DNA of 64,000 bases from Penelope pileata (Eukaryota > Chordata > Aves > Galliformes > Cracidae), in NCBI GenBank assembly GCA_013396635.1, contig WBMW01005007.1, forward strand, positions 991,585 to 1,055,584. Reading direction: 5' to 3'. Position numbers and translations under genes: made by a program. The notes under the pieces are model-generated. The model had not been told where the DNA came from. It saw nothing but the letters and a program-made list of their open reading frames with translations, and did no database searches. Positions 13,971 through 28,318 of the stretch are shown one piece after another. Positions within the stretch are counted from its first letter, which is position 1; each line of letters opens with the position of its first letter.

Positions 13971-16900
13971 CCCTTCAAGAAGCTCTAAATAATATATTTG
14001 AAGAGAATGGCAGACAGCTTTTTAAGCATAATTCCAGCCATTACATTATTGCAGCTTAGAATTTGGCAGAACTTGTATTATCTACTACCAGATCAGAAAG
14101 AAATGTGAATCTTTCACAATGCTTGTACCAAAACATTATCTTGCTCCAAATGTTGTGACACTTAAACCATGATTCCTTACTACATCGTAAGCGATTGGTG
14201 ACTGTTGCCACCTTAGTGCGTTTTCATCCCTGTCACTAAAACAAGTGATCTCCCATTTAATCTCATCTCTCTGTAGGACAACGCAGCATTCTGGAAATGG
14301 TAATCCAGGATGGTCCTAAGTTCTGCTCCGCTCCTCTGTTCTTACAGCTCTGCAGTGTTTTGCACACTCTAATGTAGTCATGGTGTTGCACCTCTGCACT
14401 GCTCAACACTATCCCACACGAAGCCAAGACATACTCTTCAAATCACGTTCAAAGAAAACGAAACATCTCAATCATTACTACAGCTTCATGTTTCTGAGTT
14501 TTGTTTTGGTCTCTCAGTTGTGTTTTCTCTTTTTTTGTACTTCAAGCTTTCTCAAAAAGAAAAGTAAAAACTATCTTGTCAGGGATTCTTAAAGCTGCTT
14601 GTTAATTCTTATCTTTCCTTTCTTTTCCTTGTGCTCTGGCAATCCTTTTTCCCCTTAAAGTACAATGATGGTCATTCTTTATAGCTCCACATGCAGCAAG
14701 GAAAAAAATGAATATACAGAGAAATTGATCCATTTCGGTACTATTGGAAGTCTCATAGTATAATCTACTGCAAAAATTTATTTTAGAGGCAGTAACTTAC
14801 AAATTCAGTGAACCTTGAATTGAATACATCTGTCAAGAATAGCACAAAAAATTTGTTTCTAGAAATACTTAAATCTAGGGTGTTCTGTACCCTTCTGAAA
14901 TGATCGTTGATAGCATGGGAGATCAGGTTCAAAAAATTACAGCAACATGCCACTGTGTTAAGTGCTGCCAACAATCGCCGTGAAAGCACGCTTGCATCAT
15001 TTTCCCTCTCAACTGAGTTGTCTTATAAGCTTCTGACTGACAGCTTTCTGCCTTTAATGAACTGGAAAAACTGTTTCCTGCCTCTGCAGAATTGGGCAAG
15101 TTCAGCTCTATGAAAAATCACAAGCTGCTTTCCTTACCTTTCCTCTCTTTGTCATTACACTCCTTTAAATTACCCTGAGCAGACTTAAAAAGACAAAGTT
15201 TTGTTCTGCATTTTGAAAGGTTTTCTTGACTCTTAAGACCCATCACTTCATCTTCTCCAGCAGCTTTGTGTCATTCAGATAGAATACTCAGATGTGTTTA
15301 GAAGTCACAAGGCCTCACTGACAAAAGTTTTTATTCCCAAATGAAATGGGCTCTTCCTTTTTCTGCTTAATATATGTTTGCAGTCATTAGCAAGATGAGA
15401 TTTTCCACAAAGCTGTCTAAGCATGAGGTGTATCACATTCATAGCATGAATACCCTACAAATAACCATGCTGAATCAGGACTGCTGCAGTCAGTGAATGT
15501 TTACATAATGAGTAAATAACCTCTACGCACATTATGGAATAAAGATAAGTGAGTTGCCTAGCTTCTGATTTTAACTTCATTTTTTTCCCTTCATGTCATG
15601 GTTATTAGAACTGGGAAAAGTGCTTTGATTTAAAAAGAAATGCACTAGGAAAGCTATTTCCTGAGCAAGGCACTGCAAGGCAGGATGAGGAGGTCACTGC
15701 AATTCTCCCTTGCTGTGAAATTAAATTAGTCTCAATTTAGAGTTGTCAAAATGCTGCAACACTGCCACTTAATTGCGTGGCAAGATTCTAGATTTTGCAT
15801 CCCATTCTGCTTTTAAAAGGTTGCTTTTCATTTATTCTTCTTTATGCCTCCCTTACTTCTGCAGTCGTCATCAGCCCCACATGCATGTTCACAGGCAGAT
15901 GTGCCCAATTTCCTTCTGGCAACTCTTCTGCTAAACACATATCTGCAGTGGCCTGAATAAAGTTTTTGCCACAAGGCAGGGGAACTTGCTTCTGATGCCA
16001 CTGAGACAGGGCACTTTGCACAAGTGCTTGCAGAGGGCCACTGGAATGCCTGCCAACACTTGCACAGACATGCTGTCAGTGATGGAGGTTTCTATCTTTG
16101 TACCCTGACACTAAAATAAAGGTGGAAGCAGTTGTTCTTACTAGCTGCTATCTCAAAGCCTTGTTTGAGCTGTAACTTGCTGGACCTCAGACTACTCAGC
16201 TCTAGATCTGCCCATCTCAGTAGTTTTCTAATGCTGTGGGTGAGCGGAGCAACCATTCCCTCCAGAGGCCCCAATGACATCTGTTGAAACATCTGCTGCT
16301 TCAGTTTCTGCTCTGTACAATATTCATAAAGGAGCACACTAACTAGCTTAAAAAAATAACAACCAAAACACTATTTGAATTTTTTTATACTTATAACAGA
16401 AGCACACAGCACTTGTAGACATTTTAACAACTTGTTCTCCTTTTGAAAAACTTAGCAGTGCACTTGAACACTGGTACGCCCAGAGTATCCGATGACGTTT
16501 ACTTTTCTCTATCGATTCCAAAGAAAACATGTTAAGCACTGTGCAACAGAAAGTGGAAAAACCCATATCTCATCATAAGCAACACTGCCAAACTAAACAA
16601 TCCAGGGTAACCGAACACTACTTCTTTCATCACAACCCAACTTCATCCCTCACTCGTCCTTATGCCTTAGAATATATTAGGAGAAGAACCCAAGGATTTT
16701 TCAAAGGCTTATAGCTTTCTGTGCTCTGCTTCATCCCTAGAAATAAGATCAAATCAGTCAGTCTGTTTATTACGCACCAACAAATCACTGTAAAACTATG
16801 ACTTTCTCTCCCCACTGCATTTCAGGAATTTTAATGGTAGTGCACTGGTGGGAAGTCACATTTAATGATGTATTTTAAAATAAAAGTCATAAGCAAACCT

Positions 16901-19900
16901 CACACCTGAGGAAGTAGATGGCTTGTCCTTATTTTTATAAAAACCTTTTATAATAATGAATTTAGTACTTGGAAGACATGTATTTTACAGCTTTAAAAGC
17001 TGTCTGTTTACCCAGGGAGAAGAGAACACAGACAAGTGATGCATGTTTTTAAACTCAGTGCAGAGGGAAATCAAATCTTCTCATCTTTACATGGATGAAG
17101 GCTGCTGAAAATTTAAGATCTCTCATCCACTTCATACAGACTCCTCAGATATAACTGTTTTTCACTACTGACTTAGGAAGTTTTTAACTTCCGGGTCTCA
17201 AGGTCAACTTAGTGCTATTATACTGCTGACAACCCCTTGCTTCACCTGTGAGCATGGAAGTCAAGTGAGAGCAGTGCAACCTGAGAATGTGCGGTGAAGA
17301 AGCAACTTCACCAAGCCAACAGAACCAAGAAGTGCTTTAAGAATAGGAATATTAAACGTTGTTTATCTGAAGTTTAACACAGGGCAGCATAGGAAAACAA
17401 TGCCTCCTGCAGTGAGACGTGTTTTTACTTGGACCATACCCATTTCAGGGAGCTTTTCAGGCACTCACAGTAGTGAAGCTGATTAAAAAACCACATGTGC
17501 TGCACTTGCACCACCTGAACACATACTCTTTTGGGAAAGAGGCACCACAGTACATGCTCCAAACACTCTAGTTCCCTGAGCAGTTTCAGTCCAAAAAAGT
17601 CTGAAGGTTTCTAGGCACTGAGTAGTACAGCCCTGGCTGAAACCACATGCCAGGCTTCCCGGAGCAGAACTTAGAGCACAAGACATGGCCACAACTTGGA
17701 TGTAGCACTAGTCCTATGGGGTGGCATAGTATCACATTGGTCTACAAAGAACTCTGCCGCCATCTCATTCAGTTCATCTGCTGCTTTACTAGTTAGACTT
17801 TCCAACTCTTTATCTCTTGTAACACTGCTTCAGGGGTTGAATTTTTCAACACGAAGAGCGTAAGATGAACTTTTCTCCATGACGAACAGCTTCACACACT
17901 ATGGGACTTTCAAATAATGAGAAAAGAAAGCAACACAGCCTGCTGAAAAATCTTGATCTTAAAATAGAATCATGTTCAGTTTTGTTTTGTTTTAAATTAA
18001 ACCAATGGTATACTCTATCTCCTGATTACAAAAATAAGAGATTTTAAACAGTCTAAGGAAGAAAAAATTACAGCCACCATGAGGATATCATTCAGAAATA
18101 CATCATATCGATTATCTTATTCTCTTGTGTGTACACGCGTGCATTTCTATCCCCAAATTCCCAATGAAACTCAGTTTCATGTGTGAGCTCTTGCATCCAA
18201 AACAGTATTTTCTACTATAGAACATATTGATTTTTAGCAATGAAGTTCAAGATAAAGGGAGAAGTTGTGCTATTTTTCAAATTTCATTAATAGAAAATTT
18301 TTTGAAAGTAAAACTCGATGAGCTCACTTTTAATATAACTACCCTTATGAATCGGATGCTCAAGTTAAGTGCCTGGTTTATCACCAAGGAACTGTTGATC
18401 TCAAGTAAATCATTGGTTTATCACATTACGTTAGTTAGCACAGCTTTCCATTTTTAGAGTTTAACTGTTAAAATCACTAGGAGGAGGTTTTTTCCCCTCC
18501 CCTTAAAGAAAACTCAGGCTTATTTGGCAACATAATGTGTAAAGCATAATATAACGTGAAATAAAACACCAGTTATATTGCAAGCTTCCCTATTAATTAT
18601 CAGCGCAACCTTAAACTTGGCAAGATTATGAAGTCTTTGACAAAGGCAAATGCTAACTAATACATTTTGACATGTGGTAGACTGGAAGAAGAACATTTTG
18701 TACATCTTAAAATACTGAGAAGTAAGAGAGCATGTCAACAGTTACGTAAATAGCCACATTTCAGAACGTTTCACATAGCAAACAGTTGTCACACGCACAG
18801 ATTATCGCCTGAACTGACATCCGTTTAATAGATCTATTAGTTTGATGCATTTCATTTTTGTAATAATTTACTTAACATTGCTGGACAGATCTCAAGAGTC
18901 TCTCTGTTCTGGGCTATTTGTACACAGCACAAGAGAATTTAAAATTAACTTCTGTTTTAAACACATCATTTTAAATATACATCTATGCACATTACAGTCA
19001 TCTTGTGCTGCGGCTTCACATGACGTGCCATTTGCTATCCATCTTACTTTATAAAAAGGCCCTTTTTAATCAAAGTTGAGGCCTCAAATTATTCTTAAAG
19101 TATACAGTTCAAGAAGCAATAAGATGAAGAGCTTGCAAAGAGTCCAAGTGACTATTCAAACAGATTTTCTTCACTTTCTGATATTTCTGTACAAGAGGAG
19201 GAAGCTTAGAGCAGGAAAGACCGTTTGTTATTTTTATCAGTTTAAGTAGGGAATATTTAGCCCTGGCTTTTAATACCATTTGGAAAAATGCTGTAGGCAA
19301 CTACAGTTGTCATGTTCAGCTGCACTCTGCTTTTTTGGGATGGATTTAAATTCAGCCACATTTTTTTTTCCCCTCCCAATTTTCTGTTAAATTCTTCCCT
19401 CCCTCACCAACCTCCCCCAAACAAACAGAAGACAAAGAACTGTGATTAGCATATTCAGGGCAATACAGTGTTGGAGACTCACACTAGAGTATTTCTGAAT
19501 ATATTTGCATTATTACAGCTCAGTGGAAACTTAGCAAAAGGGTTGCATGTTGTAACCATTGAAGCAGACAAGGCTTGATATTAAAACGTACAATCCTGAA
19601 TAATATCTTCAGAGACAGCAAATATAGAAATGACTTCTGGATGAACTGTGGGGAAAATGATACAATTAACAAAACAACAAGGAGCTAAAAAGGTAAGGGA
19701 AAAGGATGGAAGACTGCAGCGTATCCATGCCCCAGAAATTGGCCAGTGAGACAAGGATGATCTATAATAACACAAGACAATCCAATTTGACTGCTTTCAA
19801 CATACAGCAAGAGCCTGAGAAAATACCTAATTATACTGATTGTATTATACACTTGCTCAGAAGAACTGGAGTCTTTAATATCTATCACTAGATGCTAGTA

Positions 19901-22900
19901 TGGCTGAATGCCCAAGTCACAAAAAGTTCCCTTTAAGTGAGAGGGCAAAGATCTTCAGGTAGGTCAAATCCCACAGAATATTTTTGTTGTTATTCCAAAA
20001 AAACTAAGCCAGATCAAGTTGTTTGATGTAAGAGACAATAGCACAGGGAGTGTAATGGGAAGGTGCAGAGGCACCTGAGGCTCCACCAGCCCACACCAGC
20101 AGCCCTGCCTGGTGGGGGCCGAGTTTGACTGCCCAGGGGCTGAGTTAGTCTCCAGAATGGATCATCTGCCCCTGGTTAATCAAAAACAGACAGATATATT
20201 TTTCTGTCATTTAAAATACGAGTAAAGAGATGGAAGATTTTAGGGACAGTGGGGGATGGAGGAAGCCTTTCAAGAACAGCCACCATATAATATTTGAGAT
20301 TATTTTTCCAACACCTGAACATGAACATGTTCTTCACCACGAAGTCAAGATCCAGTCCCTCAACGCCACCTGAAACTGTTCTTTAATAACTAACACCTTT
20401 CACCTAATTTTTGTGGAGAACATTCCAGTGAAATTTTTCTTGTAAAACTATCGTTATTCCATTACCTCCAATTTCATTATTCCCTCAACCACGAAACCCA
20501 ATACTACTGCAAATAACGTAAGTAATGATTATTTACTATTTGGTCGATGCAGTAACTTCATATATTTAGTCCAGTTCAGGGAAGAAAGAAACAACCTCAC
20601 AAATGCAGTATTAAGATACAGCTTTCCCCCCAGTTCCATGCTTGTGGCGGTTAAATACACACCCTGAATTACAGGGATGCACGCTGCCCCCCAGGCAAGC
20701 TGAAAAATGATTGATAATCACCTTTACAATTTTTCAGGGCTACTTCTTTATAATTAACCTTATAACAGTGAAGAGAATAAATTAGACATAGTAGCACAAT
20801 AATGGACTGCTATTTAAGGTATGAGGTCAGACCATAGATTATATTATACTACTGAGAAAATTATGTAAATCAGTGCATTTTGCAAACCACTTTTCTCTGA
20901 AAAGTTTGTTTAAAAAATAAAAATCAAGGAATATTATTTGTAAACATCTTAGTCAGAGGATAATTTCCTCATCCACAATAGCTAAAAATTTACAAGTTTT
21001 GATTTTATGCCTATTTATAAAACAATCAGAATTAGATTAACTCATATGATCAAGTGATCATAACTTAGTGTTTATAGAAACTTCTTTTAGAAACCAAATT
21101 TTTAAATTTAATAGAAAAATCTTGAATTTCATCCAGTAATATAATGGCTAACGTAGAACAACACTCTACATTTTATTTGGTGGGTTTGTTCTGTTTGTCG
21201 CTGTTTTGTTTTTTTTTCCTTATTTTTGCTTTTCAATAGCAGCATCTATCATAGTAGAAGGATTTTCAGGGTGGGAGCAGAATGGCATGAAGATATAAAC
21301 CATTAATTCTAGCGCATCACCTGAAGTCAATCACATCCTAATGTAATTAACAACTTAAAATCTACAAATCCCACATGTACTAAGCTTCAGATACATTTCA
21401 TATAATTCTCATCGCAGTGTAAGTAACATACACTCTTTACAATTTGTCATGGAGCATTTCAGCTCCTTTCTACAGGCAGATTTTCTCTTGTCATCCATTT
21501 TGCACACTGGAAGGGGATGTGAAAGAATTTAGCATGTGCTTCTAATATTTGAAAGAAACAATTTATTTCCAACTTGTTTTAATTTTCTACTCCAATAAAA
21601 AATAATTAGACCAGAGAGCAAAATAAATTCATATATTCTTCAGTACACTTTAATTTATTGAATGCATAGCTATTTTATCCCACCACTTAGTGCACTTCCT
21701 ATGGAAGAATCTTTAGTTGAGTCATTTTCCTTATTGCTCTCTGTATTTCTCATTTCTGGAGAACTGTTCTCAGTCTCTACTCCTTCCATTCTGAAGGCTG
21801 ACAGAATATACTGCTGCCTGTCACACTTCACTTGCCGACCATTTCTCCAGATGCAGACTCTTGATTTTGGTTTCATGATTTTGCAGTATTTTGGTTTTCA
21901 ATCTAGTGAAGCTTCTGGCACCAGACTGAAAGGGAAAGATCATCAGATGTGTACAATTGGATAAAACCTAGCACAGAGCCACAGCATGGAAATCTATCAC
22001 CTCACATAAAAGTAAGCATATAGGGCACGCCAAAGTAGGTGAAACAGCACCACGTTAAACAGATTTAGCAAATCATGAAGGCAGGGGCTTGCAAAGCAAT
22101 ATATTCTGTCACTAATTCTTCTTCTTAATTATACAAATTAAGGATGACTATAACAATTGTTACAAGACTGACTGTAGTTACAGCTTAAGTGGCAGCTTTA
22201 ACTTTTTTTAATTATCATTCCAGTTAGGAAAAAAAGACAGTTTTACCCTTAGTTAAAAGCAAATAATTTATCATAGACTGAACAGAATTCTTGGGACACT
22301 GCAAGACTGGGAATTGTGGTTTTGCCCACTATATATTTTCCAGATGATTCCCTCCCTACATATGTAACCGAGTAGTTTAAGATCTGACAGTTTTAAAATT
22401 TTAGTTTCACAGTGGTCTTAGACCTCAATTATCTGTATTTGGCTGGAGAAGGACTTTGAGTTACGCCAAGTTAAACACACAATAATGAGTATTAAGGAAA
22501 GATGTCTTTGATGGGGTGTGAAAACAGATTGGGAGGATCTGAAAAGTACATGCAGCATTCTACTTAGAAGTTCTATTTATTTTAACACCTAAGCATAAGA
22601 CTGAAGAGACCCATTTCAGTATGATATTACCATTTTTGCAAACTTATAGCCTACACTGATTTTTTCAAATCTCACTAAGGAAAAAAAAGAAAAATGAAGG
22701 AAATCCTACACTAAAGTGATGATTCTAAAGCTACGCTAAACCTAAAGTACACCTCAAGTTCAGTTACAGTTCCCAAAATATCCATAACTTAATAACAATG
22801 TAAGCCTTCTAATATACATAACATAAACAAGGTTAAAAAAAAGTTGATGGATGATCTGTGGCTCAGAGTCATTATAGAAGGAGACAGCCTCCAAACCAAA

Positions 22901-24083
22901 ACAACTGCAACCTCAGTCTCAGGAGGGCAGGTTCAGCAGAAGGGGAGAAAGACAAGAAAAAACATAAGGAGCAAATACATACTAAGGCAGATTTAACAGT
23001 GCATTATCAGACTCAATACAGCCAAAAGATCTGCTGCTGAAAAATTAGTTTCATTTAGACCATGCTTAGTCTAGCCAATGTGTTTTGAAATAGTAGAGGA
23101 TCATTTAACATAAATTTAGTTTGTCAAGTAACAACTTAGAGGAAAAGCCTGTGGTTGACCTAGTCCAGTCAACATTTTAAATGTTGATTTTAATATTTGG
23201 CACATGTACCTTCTTGTTAATAAACAAGAGGCCTCCCACATCACTCTTGGCTAGAGCTGAAATGTAGCTGGGACCATTCCCATCAATCCATGTCTGCTTT
23301 GCTCACAAACTTATTCACAAGCATGATTTCCCCATACTGGCAACTGAGTATTCAAGAGAAATTGATATAATTACCAAAGACTCCTTCAGAATATGTCCTC
23401 GTTAACCAACATGTGGAAATCCATTCTTTAAGTTTCTGAATACAGTCATCTCCCTATTCGTTGAATATGTGGATGTTCTGACAGACACCTGAAATATGCA
23501 GGTTCCCTCCAGGAACAAGGAAGCATTGGTGCCACCAAAGGACATGTTTATTGATCTTGCAAGACTAAAAATTGGTAGGCTACAAAATGGTGCAAGGCAC
23601 AACAAAACTGAACAGTCAAAATATTTGAAATCCTTATTCTTTCAAATAGAGATGCTTATACATGGAATTTGGAAATACCTCAAGGATAACGTTATTTAGT
23701 AGAAATAACGGCATCAAGTGACACTGCAGTGACAGTTCTAATTTAAAGTAAAAAGACAGAAAAAGTGAATTTATGCCAGCTGAAAAGAATAATTTTAGGA
23801 CAATATTTAAATAGAAGTGAAGATCCCACACATTTTTATGTAAGCACTTGCATTGTTGAGCAAGCCCCACTGATTATTCAGGGACTGGGCAGAACTCTGT
23901 ATTCCTTGACAATTTTACTGAATTAAACCATTAGTATATGAAATAGTTAGTAGGAATGTTAAACACAACCATTAAAATAAAAACAGAAAACAGTGATGTT
24001 TGACATTTGGTCTCAGTGGCATACTTTTTTATCCTGTACATATTTTAAAGACTGTTTCATTTCTGAAATAATGAATGTTTTTT

Positions 24084-24431
24084 NNNNNNNNNNNNNNNNN
24101 NNNNNNNNNNNNNNNNNNNNNNNNNNNNNNNNNNNNNNNNNNNNNNNNNNNNNNNNNNNNNNNNNNNNNNNNNNNNNNNNNNNNNNNNNNNNNNNNNNNN
24201 NNNNNNNNNNNNNNNNNNNNNNNNNNNNNNNNNNNNNNNNNNNNNNNNNNNNNNNNNNNNNNNNNNNNNNNNNNNNNNNNNNNNNNNNNNNNNNNNNNNN
24301 NNNNNNNNNNNNNNNNNNNNNNNNNNNNNNNNNNNNNNNNNNNNNNNNNNNNNNNNNNNNNNNNNNNNNNNNNNNNNNNNNNNNNNNNNNNNNNNNNNNN
24401 NNNNNNNNNNNNNNNNNNNNNNNNNNNNNNN
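24084..24431. other. Assembly gap (348 N)
   Basis: This is a run of N in AT-rich intronic sequence, preceded by a short T tract (24078-24083) and followed by TTTCTTAG. Its content is unknown; a small exon could be hidden here. Confidence 0.99.
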
Positions 24432-24730
24432 TTTCTTAGTTTGCCTTTCAATACCTACTCCCATGAGAAAAATTAAGGGAGATTACTTCAGAAACTAACT
24501 TGAAAAATCCAACTCTCATTTTCTTCCCCTCAGCTAGTTGGTGTGTTTCTTTAAACAACTATCAATAGCATTTTCCAGTGGGAAAGACTGCTGTTGGCCC
24601 GACTCTTCAGTACATATTCATGTCCTGTAGTTTTTTGTCTCAGTAACTGAAATGTACTAGTTTAATTCTAAGTACTATTTTTTTTTTTAAATCAAACTCT
24701 CAAGTAAATATGCTCTATTTCTCAACTCGA

Positions 24731-24760
24731 GATGATCACCAACTTGATGTGATCATCAAG
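24731..24760. repeat. Two overlapping perfect inverted repeats
   Basis: GATGATCAC (24731-24739) pairs with GTGATCATC (24749-24757) around a 9-base loop. Alternatively CTTGATG (24743-24749) pairs with CATCAAG (24754-24760) around a 4-base loop. The two stems exclude each other. No gene or promoter is nearby. Confidence 0.85.
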
Positions 24761-27018
24761 CCCAAAACAGAATCAAGGGGATTCGTGTTGTAGAGCGTGG
24801 TACTACACTGGACAACACAAGTGAAGATGCCCAAGACTGAAATTAAGTACAGCACAAGTAAAACATTAAGCCAAAAAATGCTCACAAGAGCAATATCAAC
24901 GGGAGAGCGGGTACCACACCTCTTACTTGCTCTTCAGAAAAAGCATTGCCTTCCTTATAGGATATACAAAATATAATAAACAGTTTTATAGCAACTCCCA
25001 TTCCAGAAAACAACCCTACATTGGATTAACACTTGAAACATTTGAACACTTCCTTAACTTTAGGCATCTGAATGAGAAGTACTTTTCATTCAAGTGGAAC
25101 AGTTCACTTGCACATAACAAGTCTTACATCATTGGTGTTTATAGTCTTATTCTACAAAGCCAATTAATTGCTCAGTGTAGCAGTTTTATTAGAGCACAGC
25201 AACTTTACTATAGCTATATTCATTCCTACAGTGGTGTATTTTGCAGTAGGAGCTGCTTACAGATTTCCAAAAGTTGGTTTGAAAGAGGGGTGCACTAATT
25301 GTACTTTCTACATTAAAAAGGAGGAAGTAATATAAAGTATAAAGGAATCCATTTTATATATAAGTGATAGCTGAAATGCACCCATGATTTTGCAGATAAT
25401 TACTTTTCACAATTCAAAGGATTGACATGGCAGTTTGGAGGCATTTCTTGGTACTGCTCAATACAGGCATCTCAACTTCTAAGTACAAACTTTGGCATTA
25501 ATTAAAAATTACGCCAAGTCTCACTGTTCAGTTTCCATGACAAAGTATTTATTTTGAAATAAATCCTTGGAGTTTGTATAAAAACAGGTGTCTTTTCTGT
25601 CTTAAAATAGTATTAAGAAGAAAAATAGAAGTAGCAATGGTGAGATTCCACAGAAGGACTATGGGAACACATCAGTTAGGTTGTCATATTGTGTGCAACT
25701 ACCTCAGGCATGACATATTGCCTTTCTGTATACTATCCGGTGGAGAGGGAAGCAGTACTTTCTCCCACATAAATTTAATTTGGACACTCACTGTATCAAG
25801 AACTTGAAAGCAAAGTTCTTTTCTGAATTACACGTTCAAATAAGTATGTAAAATGGGTTGTCTTCATGGCTGGTTTTCTCCAGCTTCATTTGCTGTTTCA
25901 GGTTTCCATATCACAACAAGTTACCAGGGGCAGCACAAGCTCAGCAAATGAGTTTACTTGTGCTGCTGTGGAATTTCAATTTGTGCTCCATTGTCAGACT
26001 TTGCACTAGCATTTCAGCTAATGTCACACAATCTACAGCTTGAGGATGGATAAAGAGCACACCTCTATGCAAATGACAGAAAGTTGAGGACAGAGATGAG
26101 TCATCTATTACAGCAAAATTAACTCTTGGCAGAAACTGTACCATCTTATAGTTCTGTAAATATTGTCTACATGTGTAGATGTGTATGAACCAGTGTTTGT
26201 AATGATCTCTGAACACTTCTGGAGTATCCATGTAATTCCTGCAAGAGAAGTCATACATTATGGCTGTAAATTCCTATCATATATAGGGTCATTTAATTAA
26301 AAAGCTTGAGCTGCTTAAATTGTAATATTCAAATAAAAAGGTAAATCACAGAAACACTATGGCTAGTGGCAGCTGTGTCTTCAAACAATATGTAGTTCTA
26401 CTTGGAGTCGCATACACTGACAGAAAACAAATTACTTCTGTATGCATGATTCTCTGCAATTAATTCACGCATTTCATGATCGTTTCTCTGTTTAATTACT
26501 TTCCTTGGGTATCACTTTATACTAGAATACTACATACTCTGTTTCATTTAAATGAAGGATTTTGAGAACCAGGACTCTTTCATCACTAAGTTTTCTGCAC
26601 TGGAATTTCTTTTAGTCTTACTAGGGCTCATTCCTGCTACCTTCCCCTCAAAATAGGAAATTTTAAGTAAACGCAAAGACTTTTCTGTGCAATTCTTTAT
26701 TTTTCTAAAACATTACCGATTGATAATGAAATCATCTCTTGCACTTAGCTAAAAGCAGCCAGGCTAGTGAAAAAAAAAAAATCTAAAGTATCGTATTGTA
26801 TTACTGAAATCCCAAAAGGTTACAGTAAGCATTTGCTGTATATATAACTTGTATATAGGCTATGTAAAATTAGGTGCTGCATTAGCAGGGCATATTTATT
26901 CATGGCAGTGCAATTAATAACCAGTTGTCAGCATTCTGAAATAGGTTTGAAACACATTAATACATTGAAGTTAGAACAATTTTAACTTTTTTGTTAATAT
27001 GTTTCTGTGAACAAGCAT

Positions 27019-27035
27019 TACATACATACATACAT
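27019..27035. repeat. TACA microsatellite
   Basis: There are about four TACA units in a row. Confidence 0.85.
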
Positions 27036-27133
27036 TTCTTTTTCACACAAGCATTAAGTATTATTATGAATGCTTGAGGAGAATTTATAGGCTTTCCTGA
27101 AATGCAGGGACACAGAGGACTTCATTTGCTATG

Positions 27134-27164
27134 TGGGAAGCCAACGCTGCTCGTGGGCTTCCCA
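27134..27164. repeat. Perfect 9-bp inverted repeat with 13-base loop
   Basis: TGGGAAGCC (27134-27142) is the exact reverse complement of GGCTTCCCA (27156-27164). The GC-rich stem stands out against AT-rich surroundings. It is too short for a typical microRNA precursor. Confidence 0.85.
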
Positions 27165-28290
27165 GGTTTATATTACATTCATTATCTTCAAGCACTGTGA
27201 GGTGTTGACAGTTTTAAGTGCCTTCATTGGAACTACAGACCATGCAAAACCAACTGCAAGCAGGAGTTTGTGATTCAATGCCCATCTGCCAGAGGGCTGT
27301 GAGTCAGCCCTTCCAAAACACGTGTCACGGTGTGTCCCCCAGCCCTGATGCTGCTTGGGGGAATGTGGCTGGAAAGTCAGGGTGAGGGGAAGGAAGGACT
27401 GGCTGAGGAAATGGCTGCCAGCCCCAGTCCCCAGGAGTTTCAACACATACTCCCAGACACCAACAACAATCTTTGAGGCGAAGATTGTTTCACAGGCAAA
27501 ACCGAGCATAACACCATACCTCTAGAAAAGTCACCATGAGTGTACATTGAGTTTTCCAAAAGCAGAGACAGAGGTGAAGTTTAGAGAGATTACTTGGTTT
27601 GTGATATGAAGAAGTTTAGATAAGTGTATGCTTTGCTAGCCCTAAAATCCAGGAACACCTTCCTCTTATTTTGCATTTGAAAGCGATCCAACACATTCTG
27701 AAGTGTTCTTGAATCTTTTTCTTTTACCACCAGTAAAGAACATGACTTCGTGTTTTCAAATCTTACTCAGATGTATAGAAAGCGTATTTTCCCTCATTTT
27801 TTTCATACTATTATTGTAAATTTCATTAACAAGACCACTAATTTTGAGGGATTGAAAAAGAAAGAAGGTCACACTTGAAGCAGTCGCATGCTGGGGCCAG
27901 TATGTTAACTATTAGGCTGTTATTAATTGATTTGCTACCATACCAAATTGTGCACTTCAACCACAAAATGGTAGATGCATTCCACAGGATTACACTCATG
28001 CATCTTTTCAAACTGCTGTCTGTTTCTCTTTTTTTTTGCTCTTCCTCTAAATTGTACTTACAAATAGTGAAGATGTATCAATGTTTTAACACAATACAAA
28101 GATGTTACTATGTTGTTCCATACCAAAGCCCCTGCAATCCATCGTTTGCTAATGAGGTTCAGGGACAAAAGATAAACTGACCCCTTACACCAACAAAATT
28201 AAAAATGCTGAGAGAGAAAAGTCAAACGATGACCTGGAACACCTTTGAAGGAGTTACAGCAGATGACTGCAGTATGCATTGCTGTAGGTC

Positions 28291-28318
28291 AAAAAAAAAA
28301 AAAGAAAAAAAAAAAAAA
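28291..28318. repeat. Poly(A) tract with one G
   Basis: Thirteen A, one G (28304), then fourteen A. It has no retroposon hallmarks upstream. Confidence 0.9.

Larger units (their letters stand above)
1..24083. other. AT-rich noncoding DNA, most likely SAMD5 intron 1 (left part)
   Basis: No reading frame here has the length, composition or recognisable motifs of a gene. The longest, about 140 codons at 834-1256 on plus, resembles no family I know. T tracts occur at 1688-1706 and 7186-7205, and a T tract followed by an A tract at 7019-7061. Assignment to SAMD5 intron 1 is inferred from the unspliced donor at 59407 and the lack of another gene; the second coding exon was not found by eye. Confidence 0.55.

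Noticed and set aside
14020..14060. Minus strand reads VMAGIM, resembling the start of SAMD5 exon 2
   Set aside because: The expected VP before MAG is missing, the match stops after four residues, and there is no AG acceptor at the boundary.
23993..24476. Frames of 130-150 codons over the N gap at 24 kb
   Set aside because: Produced by the Ns; real sequence contributes only a few dozen codons.
27134..27164. Hairpin as a microRNA precursor
   Set aside because: The stem is only 9 bp; a precursor needs a stem of about 22 bp or more.
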